A DNA stretch of 64,000 nucleotides. Source: Hermatobates lingyangjiaoensis (lineage: Eukaryota; Arthropoda; Insecta; Hemiptera; Hermatobatidae). Each line of letters opens with the position of its first letter. Position 1 is the stretch's first letter. Both the position numbers and the translations under genes were made by a program. Below are positions 11,306 to 23,061 of the stretch, in pieces. Under the pieces are notes generated by a model, which saw only the letters and a program-made list of their open reading frames with translations, was not told the DNA's origin and did not search any database. The DNA is taken from contig JAPFBL010000084.1 of NCBI GenBank assembly GCA_026182355.1, positions 13,169,001-13,233,000 on the forward strand. Direction: 5' to 3'.

Positions 11306-12720
11306 TTGTGGGTGTTGTGTGCGAATGTATGTGTGCGTGTGTGGGTGAGTATGTATTCAAAGTTTGTGGTCACGCTACGGTCCAGAATCTTTGATGGATC
11401 AAATTGATATTTTACAAAAAAATGGGCTTCATAGTGTAGATGAGCTATATTGTATGGGAGACATTATGCATGATGGGGAAGTCACTTTTTTGTCAAAAAC
11501 CTGTTTTTAGACTAACTTTTTTTCTCCTGACTACTAAATACTAGAGTTTTGAAAATTTTGCATTATCTTTGAAGCTACAAATGCAATAAACGAAAAATAT
11601 ATTCAGATTTTTAAAACAACGAGAAATATTTTTCTTTTCAATAAAATATAAAAATTTTGACTTATAATTCAATTGTAAAGTGAAAGCTTGTGAGAGTGAT
11701 ACAAGCTATACCGTTTAACGGATCAAAATTAAACTAGACTTAAAAATAGAACTTTATGTGGAGGATGAGTCGAAATATTTTTTTTAAAAATTCATTAACC
11801 AAAGGAGTGTTATAGTACATTTTCTCTTTTCAGAAAATGTTTTTTGACGATGAACAGCTCATTAAAAATTAATGGAGTTTTGTAAAAAAATTCAATAAAA
11901 ATTAAAAATCTATAAAAAAAATTCAGCAAAGAGTAATAAAGCTAGAAAAACTGAATATTGATTCCGGACTAATGGTTTACTTGTTATACACGTCGATTTG
12001 TTTACATTTATTTATATTGGCTTAGAAATTTTTTGAATGAATCCACTGAAATAAAATTGTTGTTTAGAGGTTTAATGAAAAATTGTTAAGTAATTTAATA
12101 ACTCAATATGAGATGTAAAAGAATAAATTTCTTACATGTAAAAAATCAACGCCAAACAAACATATAATTTCTGATGATTTCAATGGTATGATGGATTTGT
12201 CCCACAAAATGCTCTAATCAATCTATAAGTTGCACCCTTGAACAAAAACTTAATATCAGATGTAAATTTTTTTGTATTTATGAATCATAGTCTCTTTGAG
12301 CAGCATTGAAGTGCAAGGAATGGACTCTTTCTTCAAGAAGGTACTATTATGTTGTTGACAAATACATAATTTTTTCTAACTTTCTTCTCACTATTCTAGT
12401 CTAATAGTTCAAATCAATTATTTTTAAAAATTTCAAAAGCTTCCAGCTATAATAGTTTTAAATTATACTGAAAAGCCGGCTTTGAATGTGATGTAAGTAT
12501 GCAAAAATGGCTAATTACTAATATATTTTTTCTTAATATACATTTACAACAACCTTTTAACAGAGTACAACACGAGGAAAAAGATGGCACTCTCTCAGAA
12601 TAAACTGGATTTTTATGATTTTTCACAAAGGGAAAGAAAAGTGACAACACCAGAATACCATAAATTACCAGTATAATAATTTTAAAAATGAACAAAAATG
12701 TAAAACATATTTTAAAATTG
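11130..12720 (+). repeat. Dispersed repeat family X, copy 2 (longest)
   Basis: Starts near a short palindrome TTTACTATCAGTAAA and has a TG microsatellite (about 11265-11307). It continues through GATGGATCAAATTGATATTT and ACTAGAGTTTTGAAAATTTTG to a tail at 12400-12720 that matches, in reverse complement, 32400-32650. There is no conserved open frame; the hydrophobic minus-strand frame at 12447-12695 lies in this repeated tail and is rejected as a gene. Confidence 0.75.
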
Positions 12721-13399
12721 AAAACCTTTTTTGAAAAATAATAAATTAAATTATCCTAGATCCTAAATTAAAAATTATCTCAGTTATTATGTTGACAAAG
12801 AGTAAATCGAAAATCAGTCAACATTTAATTTAGTCTCAGAGGAAATAAATATTAAAAGAAATTATTATCTTTAACTTAAGTAAACCTAAATATATTTACG
12901 ACCACCATGAAGTGAACTAAGCGTTATGAATGTTTCACTTTTCAGGTAAATGAATATTGCTAATAAATTGTTTTAGATAATTAATGCATTTGTGGTAATA
13001 GTATCAATAGTATACAGTAAAAATAATATTAACTACATTAAAAATCAACATTTTATAAATAATATTGTTTTACTTGAATAAAGACTAAGGGGAAGAAGAG
13101 CTGACAGAAGCGCATGACAAGGCTGAAATGTCCACTAGTAGGGTTGAAAATCTTGCATCTCGTCTTTATATAGCTATCGACCACCCTTCCATAACGTTAA
13201 ACAAACCCTCAAATTGACTTGCCCCCCCCCCCTCCCACTTTATAGTGATTATTTTGAATGCTAAATAAAAAATAATTGCCAATAAGAAGTTCTAAGCATT
13301 TGGATTAATTATTTTCTCTTAACGTTATTTGTCAGAGTCTTCTAACTAACAATGAAAAAGAGACATTCAAATAGCTTAAGTAGAATAGTTTAAGAAGTG

Positions 13400-14060
13400 G
13401 GTCACAAAAAAAGTGATCAGATATTCTGAATACCTTAGCAATAATACCGAGTAGGAAAGTGACTGCATAGTAGAAAAATCCGGAGTAACTCCACTCATAC
13501 AAGTTAACGTAATATAAACCTCATTGTCATAATATAACGACATAATATAAATCTTAAACATAATGTAAAAATGTACCTTGTTTGTCTTAAGAAAATTTGA
13601 ACTTTTATCCCTTATTGCGAGTGTTAACATCATAATAATCGAAATTTTCAAAATTCTAGAGCAAGTAGTTTAAGAAAAAATATGGAGAAATTTTTAATAT
13701 CTCATCTCCTAGAGAGGTCTTTTCATTTTGTAAAATATACAGAAAATTAATAATTATGATATAAAGATCTAAGTGGGGGATGTTTATTAGTCTTTCCATC
13801 ATGGAAGTACTACAGATTGATCCAGTTATATCTATACACGCTTGTTTATGTATATTACACAACCGGTGGATATGATAGTATTCGTTTTACCGTAGCAGAA
13901 TAACACTTTTGCGAAGACAAAGTGAGAATTTGGTGTTAAGACTCTATGGTCTACGAAATAATATCTCCTTGCAGAGCATTTTCTTTAGATCACATAACTA
14001 GCGGATCTGTTACAATGTTTATCCAATTTAATCTTTCATCTAAAGTATCTCTAAGAATAT
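13400..14060. repeat. Dispersed repeat family Z, copy 1
   Basis: The segment around 13770-13920 (GATGTTTATTAGTCTTTCC, then a TTGATCCA and GCAGAA landmark) recurs at 31910-32080. Both copies are in the same orientation and neither encodes a recognisable protein. Possibly an old LTR or non-autonomous element. Confidence 0.5.
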
Positions 14061-14555
14061 GTTTGTAAATTTGATGGATTTAGGTCAATCTTTTTTCCTA
14101 CAGAAATGTAAAAAGGCCGTTTTAGGTTGAATTATACCCAGACATTCCTCCCTTAGCCATCTTTCAACAATTTAGGGAGCTTGCTGCATCAACTGAAAGG
14201 TAGTACGCATCAATCATTAGTCTTCTTCTAATAAAAGGTCCTTCAACATTAGACGAATCATTAATGGTCATTTGATTTAAAGAATGGAGGATGGAAAGCA
14301 AAGAAAATGTCCTATTTGTACATTTTTACTTATTTATTAGTTCAATTGTACTGGCAGAAAGCAATACAGGAAATGTAACGTAGCTTTACGAGTAGACCGC
14401 TGGAAGAATGCCGCAAATAGCGCCATTTTTTTATTGAATACTTTTGCAATTTATTTCTTTCAACTTTAATTATTACTCTGTTTTCATTATTGCTTTCCGT
14501 AATTACACATTATAAATATTATCATGTTAAAAAATATTTGTAATTATGATTATTA
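14060..14555. other. No recognisable feature
   Basis: AT-rich, no homology recognised. Confidence 0.4.
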
Positions 14556-14559
14556 TTCA

Positions 14560-15020
14560 CAATTAAAGATGTTTCTTCTTCTTCTGTAGCCAACTCCCGT
14601 CCTTGACCTGTCGGCCATTCGACGCAGTACCGCCCAGTAAAGACCAGACAATCCCTCTCTGGTCCGATCGTCATCGAGATTCTTTAAGCTTTCACAAGTT
14701 GTTAGTTGGGCTGCAGTATCTTCTTCTCCACTGCAGAGAAGGAAATTTGGGGTGTCTACCACCCTGATGTGGTGCAAATGGTTTTGCAGGTAATCGTGGC
14801 ATTAAAGACTACTTTCTTTAATGGGGATAAGAGTAGGAGTTTGCTAGTAGCTTCACTGATTGCTGCTACCTCTCCGTCAAAGTTTGTCTTCATGAGCCTT
14901 CAAACATGGGCAAGAAAAAGCTGGCTCCACATTTTCTCGACATGGCAGATCTGTCAGTATATACATGAGTCCAAACGGTGGGTGAGTACTTCTCGGAGAT
15001 CGTTGCCAGAGTTTCTGCTT
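14560..15020 (-). pseudogene. LINE RNase H / C-terminal remnant
   Basis: The minus strand shows, with frame changes, WTHVYTDRSA, then GEVAAISEATSKLLLL and KKVVFNA, the pattern of the RNase H domain of R1/I-group non-LTR retrotransposons, followed by CSGEEDTAAQLTTCESL, which resembles the C-terminal zinc-knuckle segment. GC content is higher than its surroundings. Degenerate and not functional. Confidence 0.55.
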
Positions 15021-15059
15021 TAAGTTATGAGGCGGGGAAATCAGCATTTTTCAAATTGA

Positions 15060-15950
15060 TTCCTGCAATTGATTGGTATATGGTGAATTCAGGTGCTTCT
15101 TCTTAAAGATTAAGTTAAAATTAAAGATAATTGGTATTGGTATTATTTATTGGTATTTGTATATCCGCTGAAAACTCAAAATCGAAATTTTGACTCGAAT
15201 GTAATACATTCATTATTTTGCAATTCATGCATAGCATAAATGAAAATTAAAGTACATGTAGTTCTTTCATTAAAGCAAAATAAATTTCCAATTCTTTAAA
15301 TAAAAATCAAGTTTAGACCAACACTACTACCAAAAGCATTTAAGCTTATCTCAATTAAATTTGTCAAAGTTGACTAAATAATACAAATTAATAACTTGTG
15401 TTTAGATTTTTCAATGTAAAAAAATAAAATTGTCTATTTATTTCTATTTTTAGTAGTCATATTCAAAAGATGGAAAAGGTTTATATGAAGGTGTATATTT
15501 TTTAGATGTTATCACTCAGAATAAAAAGTGTATAAAAAGAATAAACAAAATGTGAATGTAAATACCTGTCATAGGAAGCAACTGCTGGACTTCTGCTTTT
15601 GAATACTATGAAGATTCACTTAGCATGTAGCTCATCTTTGTTTCTACAAAGTGTAGCTGTTGACTTTGCTGGCCATTCTCAGCTACAATACGGTTAGAAA
15701 AAGTAAAGTAGAGGTCTTAAAGGACAAAATACAATCATCCAAAGATCCATAGGTCCAACGACGTTAAATTTACAGTTTTCTCAATGTTTAGACATTTTTA
15801 TGATCAGAAGGAACAGAAGATCATTATTACAAGAGAGTGGAAATACAAATGAAGCTCTGAAATAAAATGTGGGGTGCAAAGGTTATTAGCGTGAAAGAAA
15901 AAATTACACAGAAAGTGCTTATAGTTGCAGGGCAAGACTGAAGTATACAA
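15060..15950. other. No recognisable gene
   Basis: AT-rich spacer without a recognised protein, RNA gene or repeat. Confidence 0.4.
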
Positions 15951-16029
15951 TTGAATTTTATTATTTATTTTCGGTGTAATTTTTTTCTCATATACTTTAG
16001 TGCCCATACAGATTATTTCGATTTTATTT

Positions 16030-16075
<46 letters not shown>

Positions 16076-16152
16076 GATGAATCACAATAAACACGTGATG
16101 CAATCAATGAAAACAAACCACAAGGAAAAAAAAGAAAACAGATAGAAAAAAT

Positions 16153-16187
16153 GCTCTGAGGCCTTTCAATTTATGTCATCAGAGAGC
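16153..16187 (-). ncRNA. Hammerhead-ribozyme-like motif B1
   Basis: Mirror copy of B2 in the left arm of the palindrome: 5-bp stem I GCTCT/AGAGC, core CTGATGA, GAAA, palindromic AGGCCT and cleavage nucleotide C. Stem II is only 8 nt and does not pair well, so the copy may be inactive. Confidence 0.55.
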
Positions 16188-16263
16188 AAACCAGTTAAGA
16201 ACTAGAAGGTAACATAAAAGGTGAACACACCTTTTATGTTACCTTCTAGTTCTTAACTTGTTT

Positions 16264-16298
16264 GCTCTCTGATGACATAAATTGAAAGGCCTCAGAGC
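16264..16298 (+). ncRNA. Hammerhead-ribozyme-like motif B2
   Basis: GCTCT (stem I), CTGATGA (core), 8-nt degenerate stem II, GAAA, palindromic stem III strand AGGCCT, C17, AGAGC (stem I). Core and stem I are exact; the weak stem II argues for low activity or a helper sequence elsewhere. Confidence 0.55.
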
Positions 16299-16337
16299 AT
16301 TTTTTCTATCTGTTTTCTTTTTTTCCTTGTGGTTTGT

Positions 16338-16389
<52 letters not shown>

Positions 16390-16395
<6 letters not shown>

Positions 16396-16580
16396 GAATT
16401 TAAAAAAGAACACATAGAAAGGAAACCACTGAACTCACTACTATATTTCGATGTCCTCGTCTTCAGGAAAAGAAGTGAATCGCTCCAAAGGCTGATAACG
16501 ACTGACTTGGCGTTCGAACTGAAGCACTCAAACAGTGTAGCCAACTTTCGGAGGAAAGGTAGACAGGGAAGATAAAGAGA
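16390..16580 (+). pseudogene. Probable PLE reverse transcriptase C-terminal fragment
   Basis: The frame ending at 16575 reads KKEHIERKPLNSLLYFDVLV and FRKRSESLQR. The 'FLDVLV.R' phrase after the YVDD box is typical of Penelope-like polymerases. Only about 55 residues, so the assignment is tentative. Confidence 0.4.
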
Positions 16581-16699
16581 TAAAAGCCAAATAAAAATTA
16601 AAAAATGAAAACATTTAACTAAAATAAAATTAAAAGCTGATAACAACTTTTTAAAAAAAAAAAAAAAAAATCAACGATTGAGGTTAAGCCCAGGAGCCG

Positions 16700-16726
16700 A
16701 TCTACCGCCCAGAAGACTAATAAGTG

Positions 16727-16782
<56 letters not shown>

Positions 16783-17000
16783 TTTTCGAATAAAATAATA
16801 TCTAAAAAGTACTAATAAAGTTCAATGTAGATAGAGAATCATATAGAAATTAAAAACATGCTTACAGTCTCTAATCTTTGGTTTAAACCGTCTTCAAGAG
16901 AGATAAGAGAGGGAAACCAAGCGCACTGCTGCACAGACGGTTCAAACTGAAAATTAGAGTCTGTAAGCCTGTGTTTTTACTTTATAAATAAATATATATA
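16700..17000. mobile_element. PLE-E terminal-repeat fragments
   Basis: A TA microsatellite (16733-16778) is followed by a minus-strand segment matching 48865-49035. It includes a degraded hammerhead-like core (TGAAGA, GGTTTAAACC, ATTAGAGA) near 16865-16905. A second inverted piece follows at 16930-16980 (GACGGTTCAAACTGAAAATT). Confidence 0.6.
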
Positions 17001-17467
17001 TTATATGTCTGAGGGCAACTTCTATTCCTGATGATGAACAGAGTTGGTATATAGAAGTGGAGTGTGAGTCCATATGTTATGGACCGTTTCTTTTTCGTTT
17101 ACATGCGTAAATGTAACTCCATGCCAATTTTCTGTTGGATTATCTTTCTTAAAATGTTTTCCGTTGTCCTTCCAGTTTTAGGTAGGTATTGTTTGTTTAG
17201 GTAGAAAATTAACTAACTGAGAATTTGTTTACTATATTTACTACCTAACTTATTAATCACTATTCTCAACAGACTTACGAGTATATTAACAATTCAACTA
17301 ATTAACCAACTTCACATATTCCGATTTCTCAATGGCTATGTTCAGAATATTACTTATTTTTATGCTAATAACTCACTATAACTTAATGTCTCATTGTGAA
17401 AGGTCTATGATATAAAATTAAATTTATTGCCAACCAATTTGATAATATGTTTACTTAAATAGTAAAG

Positions 17468-17805
17468 TTGGGAGACTAGGTTATCCCAGTGGCAACGAGC
17501 TCACCTCTGGACTGGCTGTTCCGGGGTTCAATACCTACTATAGCCCTCGATTTTATTTACGAGGGAGGTGAATAAATCTGAACATGTCGTCCCTCGAAGA
17601 GGACGTAAAGCTATCGGTCCCGAGCGTGTGCTTCAGAAGTGTAATGTCAGGTACTCACTAAAGATTCCTTCTCTAAATACGCTTCAGTTGGGCAAAATTT
17701 CGGACTCCCAATGTAGAATGTTGTTCATTGTGGGGTATCACAAAGGGTCAATGTTCGGTCTGGGTGTGTTCTTATTAGACTGCCACTGCAACCTAACCTA
17801 ACTAA
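17468..17805 (+). mobile_element. tRNA-derived SINE
   Basis: The 5' part resembles a polymerase III promoter: an A-box-like AGTGGCAACGAGC and a B-box-like GGTTCAATACC (17525-17535), about 35 nt apart. A GC-richer body follows, ending near CCTAACCTAACTAAAAC. The open frame at 17568-17801 is incidental. Confidence 0.6.
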
Positions 17806-18030
17806 AACTATATAGTAAAGTTGATTGTAGCGCAATTCAGACTTAGTTGGTTACTGTAAGGTATAATGATGTTAAAAAAATATTTTTTGAATAATTTTCA
17901 AATTTACTCATTTTAAGGTCCAATGAACCTATTTTTGATTAAAAATAGTTAATGGGTTAGTTCCACTGAGGTTAGTAATATTAGAATTAGTAATAATACA
18001 TTCCGTCATACCTCGTAAAGTCTCTGAAAA

Positions 18031-18073
18031 GCTCGACCGGTTTCGGGTCCGCCTGGATCCCATCTTCAAGAGC
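18031..18073 (-). ncRNA. Hammerhead-like motif D1 (variant core)
   Basis: Mirror copy of D2 in the left arm. Core strand TTGAAGA differs from CUGANGA only at the first base; that base (C3) pairs with G8 in active hammerheads, so activity is doubtful. Confidence 0.45.
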
Positions 18074-18536
18074 ACCTAACTGACTGTGAACGTTGTTTTC
18101 CTATAACCTACCTATATATAGCATCTACATTGTGTAATCAGTGTTGTGTGTGTAGGTAATTTTTTTTCCTATTTCTTTAATTGCTATGTTTTTTTTTCTT
18201 TTATTGCTTATTTCATTATCTATTTCCAGTTCCTTGTGTCGTCTTTTAAATGTTATTAGTGGTTTTGTTAATTTACAGTCTATAAACATAAAATGACAGA
18301 CAATATAATCAATGAACAAACAAACCACCAAACCGACATTTTAACAAAACCACTAATAACATTTAAAAGACGACACAAGGAACTGGAAATAGATAATGAA
18401 ATAAGCAATAAAAGAAAAAAAACAGCAATTAAAGAAATAGGAAAAAAAAATTACCTACACACACAACACTGATTACACAATGTAGATGCTATATATAGGT
18501 AGGTTATAGGAAAACAACGTTCACAGTCAGCTAGGT

Positions 18537-18579
18537 GCTCTTGAAGATGGGATCCAGGCGGACCCGAAACCGGTCGAGC
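18537..18579 (+). ncRNA. Hammerhead-like motif D2 (variant core)
   Basis: GCTC (stem I, 18537-18540), TTGAAGA, stem II formed by GGGATCC and GGACCC, GAAA, palindromic ACCGGT, C17, GAGC. The architecture is intact except for C3 to U. Confidence 0.48.
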
Positions 18580-18695
18580 TTTTCAGAGACTTTACGAGGT
18601 ATGACGGAATGTATTATTACTAATTCTACTATTTTTGATTATATGTGCCTGACTGTATCTAGATGGGTGTTTTCAAAAGTGATGTAACAAGTCAA

Positions 18696-18748
18696 CATGT
18701 CTCACTTTAAACAGTGAGACATGACAAATGTCATCTTTATGACATTTG
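18696..18748. repeat. Two adjacent perfect hairpins
   Basis: CATGTCTCACT/AGTGAGACATG (11-bp stem, 6-nt loop, 18696-18723) is followed one base later by CAAATGTCAT/ATGACATTTG (10-bp stem, 4-nt loop, 18725-18748). No poly-T or other terminator context. Confidence 0.8.
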
Positions 18749-20420
18749 ATAAACACATACATAGTTCCTGGTGTGACAGAAAACATTAGTTTTTGGTTAT
18801 ACTCAAGCATGGGATAGATATATTATCATATTTTACGTCCAAACGAATACACTCACACACACACACACACACACACATTTATTAGCACTCGTACTTCTTA
18901 TTGATTAAGCTCACTTAAATGCCACATATATTATTATAGCAAGCTGTTCAGGTAAACTGAAATCATTTATTTTTATTTGTATTTTAAAATGAATTTTATT
19001 AATTTGTTCACACATGCATCTAGACGTCATTTGAATAGTAATAAATTTAAATGATCATACAGCTTTAAATATTATAATATTTATACAGCAAACATACATA
19101 ATACAGTGAATTATACAAAATTTTGTAATGAAAAAGGGAATATAAATAACCATACATATTGCGTCACAATATTTGTAATACTTACTTCTTGTGTCATAAT
19201 AATTGACATGGTTTAATTATAAACATAGTTCTTAAATAACTTATACAAAGGGAAACTTATAAAACCATTCAAATTGAATTTTCATGAGCAAATATTTACT
19301 TAAAAATACAAATAAATAATTATGAATATGTAGTGAAATAAATAATACTTAAACATGGGGATATATTTTTATTAAAAGAGTCTTTTTTTAAATAATACTT
19401 TGCACTATTTTTTCCGGGGAAGATGAGGCTTAACCACGTTAAATATATTATTACTTGTTCTTCATTTCCTTACTTTATATACACTATTCATTGAATAAAT
19501 AAGATAAGATTATTTTTTTAAAGTAATACATAAACACTGTGGTAAAATAATGTTTTCTGTAATACCTGATGATGGTAGGTTATATATTATGTACTTTTTT
19601 TGAAGTTCAAGAATAATTGAATAATAAATCCTCCAACATACGAAAATTCTAAACAAAGTCTGAAAAATAATATTGCCAAATTCAGTGTAATTTCATTTTA
19701 TGGCACCAGTTATAAAATTCATCTATTTCATTTAAATTGTAGTTTATTGTTTACTATAAAGTTACAATTATAATATAAAAAAAAACAAAATATATTATTT
19801 GTCGACTATTATGGCTGCAAAGTCAGCAAATATAACTTTATTAGATAAATGAACAAGTTACTATAACGTTTTACTGATTTGATCAGTATATTGTACTTGT
19901 TTAAAAATTTAAAACACATTTGTCATTCATAATTTTTAATTTTTGGAAGTTATTTTATGTTCATTATTAAAGACTTGTTGGGAATCAGATCAGAAAGTAT
20001 TTCTCCCATATGCTTTTGCATGTTATCTTCAGTCAATTCTGTTATTTTCCTTTGAAAACATAAAAATTATTAAATATAATTACTACATTATTATATTCAG
20101 AATCATTTTTAGTTTTTAATGCTACAGATTTATTGAATTGTTGTTTTTTTATAACGTTCTAATTATTTGTTATGGAGGAAAATAAAAAAAAATTATTTTT
20201 TTGAGTGCTGCCAATATAAAAATCAAGTGGCCTCAAATTAAAATATAATAATTCGGTATGATTCATACTGGATTTTTTGGATGTTTTATGTCGGATACAA
20301 GATACGTTTATTTTTCTCTGTAAGGTATTTACAAGATATGATAAGAAAAAAAAGAAAATTGATTTATGTGAAACACTATAGTTTTCTCTTTCTTTTCTCA
20401 TAAATGTCATATGTTAAGTT
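18749..20420. other. Intergenic, nothing recognised
   Basis: AT-rich. An AC microsatellite lies at 18852-18877. The minus-strand Osiris 3' end begins at the right edge. Confidence 0.45.
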
Positions 20421-20424
20421 AGGA

Positions 20425-20430
20425 TTTATT
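20425..20430 (-). terminator. Poly(A) signal of the Osiris gene
   Basis: AATAAA on the minus strand about 60 nt after the stop codon at 20491. Confidence 0.55.
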
Positions 20431-20490
20431 GTAGAACTCGTTAAACTGTTGCATGATATTCTCTTGTGTTTACCTGCTATGGTTTATAGT

Positions 20491-20834
20491 TTACTTGGTT
20501 TGTTTTTTTATTCTGACGGCTGAAGGTTTGGGTGGCAACTGAAGCAGAGGGAGCGATGGAGTGGGAGGCTCGTAGTCGTAGCGGTGGTGGAGGGCATGGT
20601 GGAGAAAGTCATGGGCTAAGTTGCCATGATGATGAAACTCGATGTCCTGATAGAATTTCTTATAAGACTGATACATACTCAGCATGAACGCCATCTTACT
20701 AAGTAATAGCGCCTTCCCTCCAATCATTGCCATGAACTGAAATCCCAAGGGTACCATGAAAGCAGACAGAATCATAAATCCTGCTACCATCATGGGGAAT
20801 GCCTTTTTATAATGATGTCTTCTTCTTCCAGTTT
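20491..20834 (-). CDS. Osi: Osiris exon 3
   Basis: 344 nt including the stop codon; the acceptor is TTTTTTCAG. It encodes TGRRRHHYKK, the hydrophobic FPMMVAGFMILSAFMVPLG segment, GGKALLLSKMAFMLS, a His-rich stretch (HHHGN, HHALHHRYDY) and a Pro-rich end (PPTPSLPLL). Confidence 0.93.
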
Positions 20835-23015
20835 CTGAAAAAATAAACGCTCGCTTTATTTATTGGCATTGATTAGTTTATTATTGTTCATGACCTATAA
20901 AGACAGGTTTGGAGCCGGAATTTCATTAATCTAATCATAATAGTTTTTACGGAATGCTGCAGTCATCTCAGACAAAAAAACACTTATTTCTTAACTGAAT
21001 TTTTATACTACTTGTTTTAAAGAAACAAATGAGAGAAATGACAGGAGGAGAAGTATTAAATCACTTTATACTGGTTATGGAATAAATAACTTGAAAATAA
21101 AAACAGTACTACCAGTTGGAAAGAAAGTTTATATCTGATCAATTTCTAAATAAAGAAGGTTGAAGTACAATTAAGATAACTCAGTTTCCCGATAATTTTT
21201 ATACGAGTGTTTGTCCCAGGATCACATTTAGTGTAGTTGCGTGTAGGCCGGCCCATATTTTTTTTAATTATTTAAATTTTTAGTAAATGCTTTGCTGTAA
21301 CCATTTTTTAGCTTATAATACTGAAAGTTCTTTGCAATCAACCCCCGGTTAATTCTTTGTCTTAACTTAAAGATGCAATCAGTCGTTTCAGTTAATCCAT
21401 TGATTCTAGCTAAAATAATGTAAATTTAAAACTTCAGTTGAAACGAATAGAACCAAAATGTTCCTTCATGTAAAACAAAGTTTTGGTAAGGTTAAATTGA
21501 TTCAAACATTTTTTTGCTTAATTCTTTTTTCAGTAAAGATTTTAGAAGTTATAACTATTTCAGTAATTGTAACATCGTAAAACTTGGCCCCTAAAGTACT
21601 TTAGGGTCTCCTATTGACCTATTCATAGAAAATTAGAAATTCAGTTTTATAAAAATATCTATTTTAAGGAAAATAATATATAAGAAAATAGATTATCACT
21701 AATTAAAACTTCATGATGAAAAGAAATAGTTGGGATTTTAAAAAGATGAAAAAAATGACTTGATCACAATGAAGTTTTTTGTTGATTATAAAAAATAAAA
21801 CTCGTAATCACCAATCATTCAGCCCTTTTAGTGGATCTTTGAAATATTCATCAACATTTGAAAGATTATTACCAACTACGTATCAATATGTCATAAATAC
21901 TAATTCAAAATAATGAAAGCGTGGTTATTTTACCTTGCTCTTCAGTGAAAGGATTTATTTTGATGTTGAAACTGTGACTGGCCAGGATTTCATCGACCCT
22001 CTCTGTCAGTGCCGACACAAAGTTCTTGTTCTTAGCATCTTCTATCGATTTCCCACTCCTAAATTTAAACAACAAATTCCACAATTATTCTTTCAAAAAT
22101 AATTAATAATTTAATATTATTGTATAAACTTACCAATAAGAAGTACATATATAAAACGTGTTTGCAAATCTGTTCCGTAAATATTTTTTTCGAATAATTG
22201 ACTGTTCTTTTTAAAATACAAACATCCTTATACATAACACAGATAACACAATGTATTATAAACACCACTTCTAAGTTAAATTCATTTTGTTAAGGTACAC
22301 CGTTATCGTGTTAAAAATATCTTGGTCTCTTTTGTTGGTGGACATTACTTTACAACACAAAATTTGATTGATTTATCAATATTGAAAAATTAGACTACCC
22401 GTGACCCTTTGTGTCACTCAGAAATTATAGCTATAATTATTGAAATAAATTCACTGAACATGATTGACAGGGATAATTTTAATTACTGTTTCTTGTTATT
22501 AAGGCACGGAAACAGATTCTTAAATAGCCCAAATTTTTGAAATAGTATTCTTAACATGATTCAAGATATATACACAGTAAGTATACTTAGCAAAATAAAA
22601 ATCATTTAAAAGTAAAAAAAAATTATTTATTTTATAACATAAATAAATAAATCATCAAATCAAGTTATATACAAAATCAAATATATTTAAAACTAACAAA
22701 ACTTGTAAATTGAAATATTGAATTTATTTACCTAACATAAAATAACATTAATGAAAGGATTGTGTCTTTATAATATTACCTTAGAACATTCTTATTTTAT
22801 CTGACAGTTGTGTTCAAGTTTGTTTCTAAAATTATTCATTTTTAACCTCTAATGTAATAGGTTATTATATATTATAGGCTAACCTGACCCCCTAATACGA
22901 TTTCTTATTATGTAATACAACTACGACAAAGCCAATGACAACAAAAGTAAAGATTCCAATAATTTCAGGCTTCTACCTCCACGGAAAATGGGAGAACAAA
23001 CAAACAAACTCACGA

Positions 23016-23061
<46 letters not shown>

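Larger units (their letters stand above)
16036..16390. mobile_element. PLE-B terminal-repeat palindrome
   Basis: Arms of about 130-150 nt (to 16233, and from 16238) are near-perfect reverse complements around a 4-nt spacer, bounded outside by TA microsatellites (16036-16071 and 16341-16390). Each arm contains one hammerhead-like motif B. This is the same fold-back arrangement as PLE-A copies. The open frames with IYIYIY repeats here are microsatellite artefacts. Confidence 0.72.
17983..18627. mobile_element. PLE-D terminal-repeat fold-back
   Basis: Near-perfect inverted repeat with arms 17983-18271 and 18341-18627 and a spacer of about 69 nt. Each arm holds one hammerhead-like motif D. The outer part (ACCGGTCGAG ... 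TTTACGAGGTATGACGG) recurs beside the long PLE ORF at 50.4 kb, which assigns this fold-back to that PLE family. Confidence 0.78.

Noticed and set aside
12447..12695. Minus-strand frame beginning with a hydrophobic, signal-peptide-like stretch, a candidate CRHBP first exon
   Set aside because: It lies in the tail of dispersed repeat X, which recurs at 32400-32650, and has no donor with the right phase or any family similarity.
15951..16646. Open frames with long Ile-Tyr repeats (also at 3312, 41133, 41667, 48735 and 53965)
   Set aside because: They are translations of TA microsatellites. Only the non-repeat part of the frame at 41667-42080 is real (Osiris exon 1).
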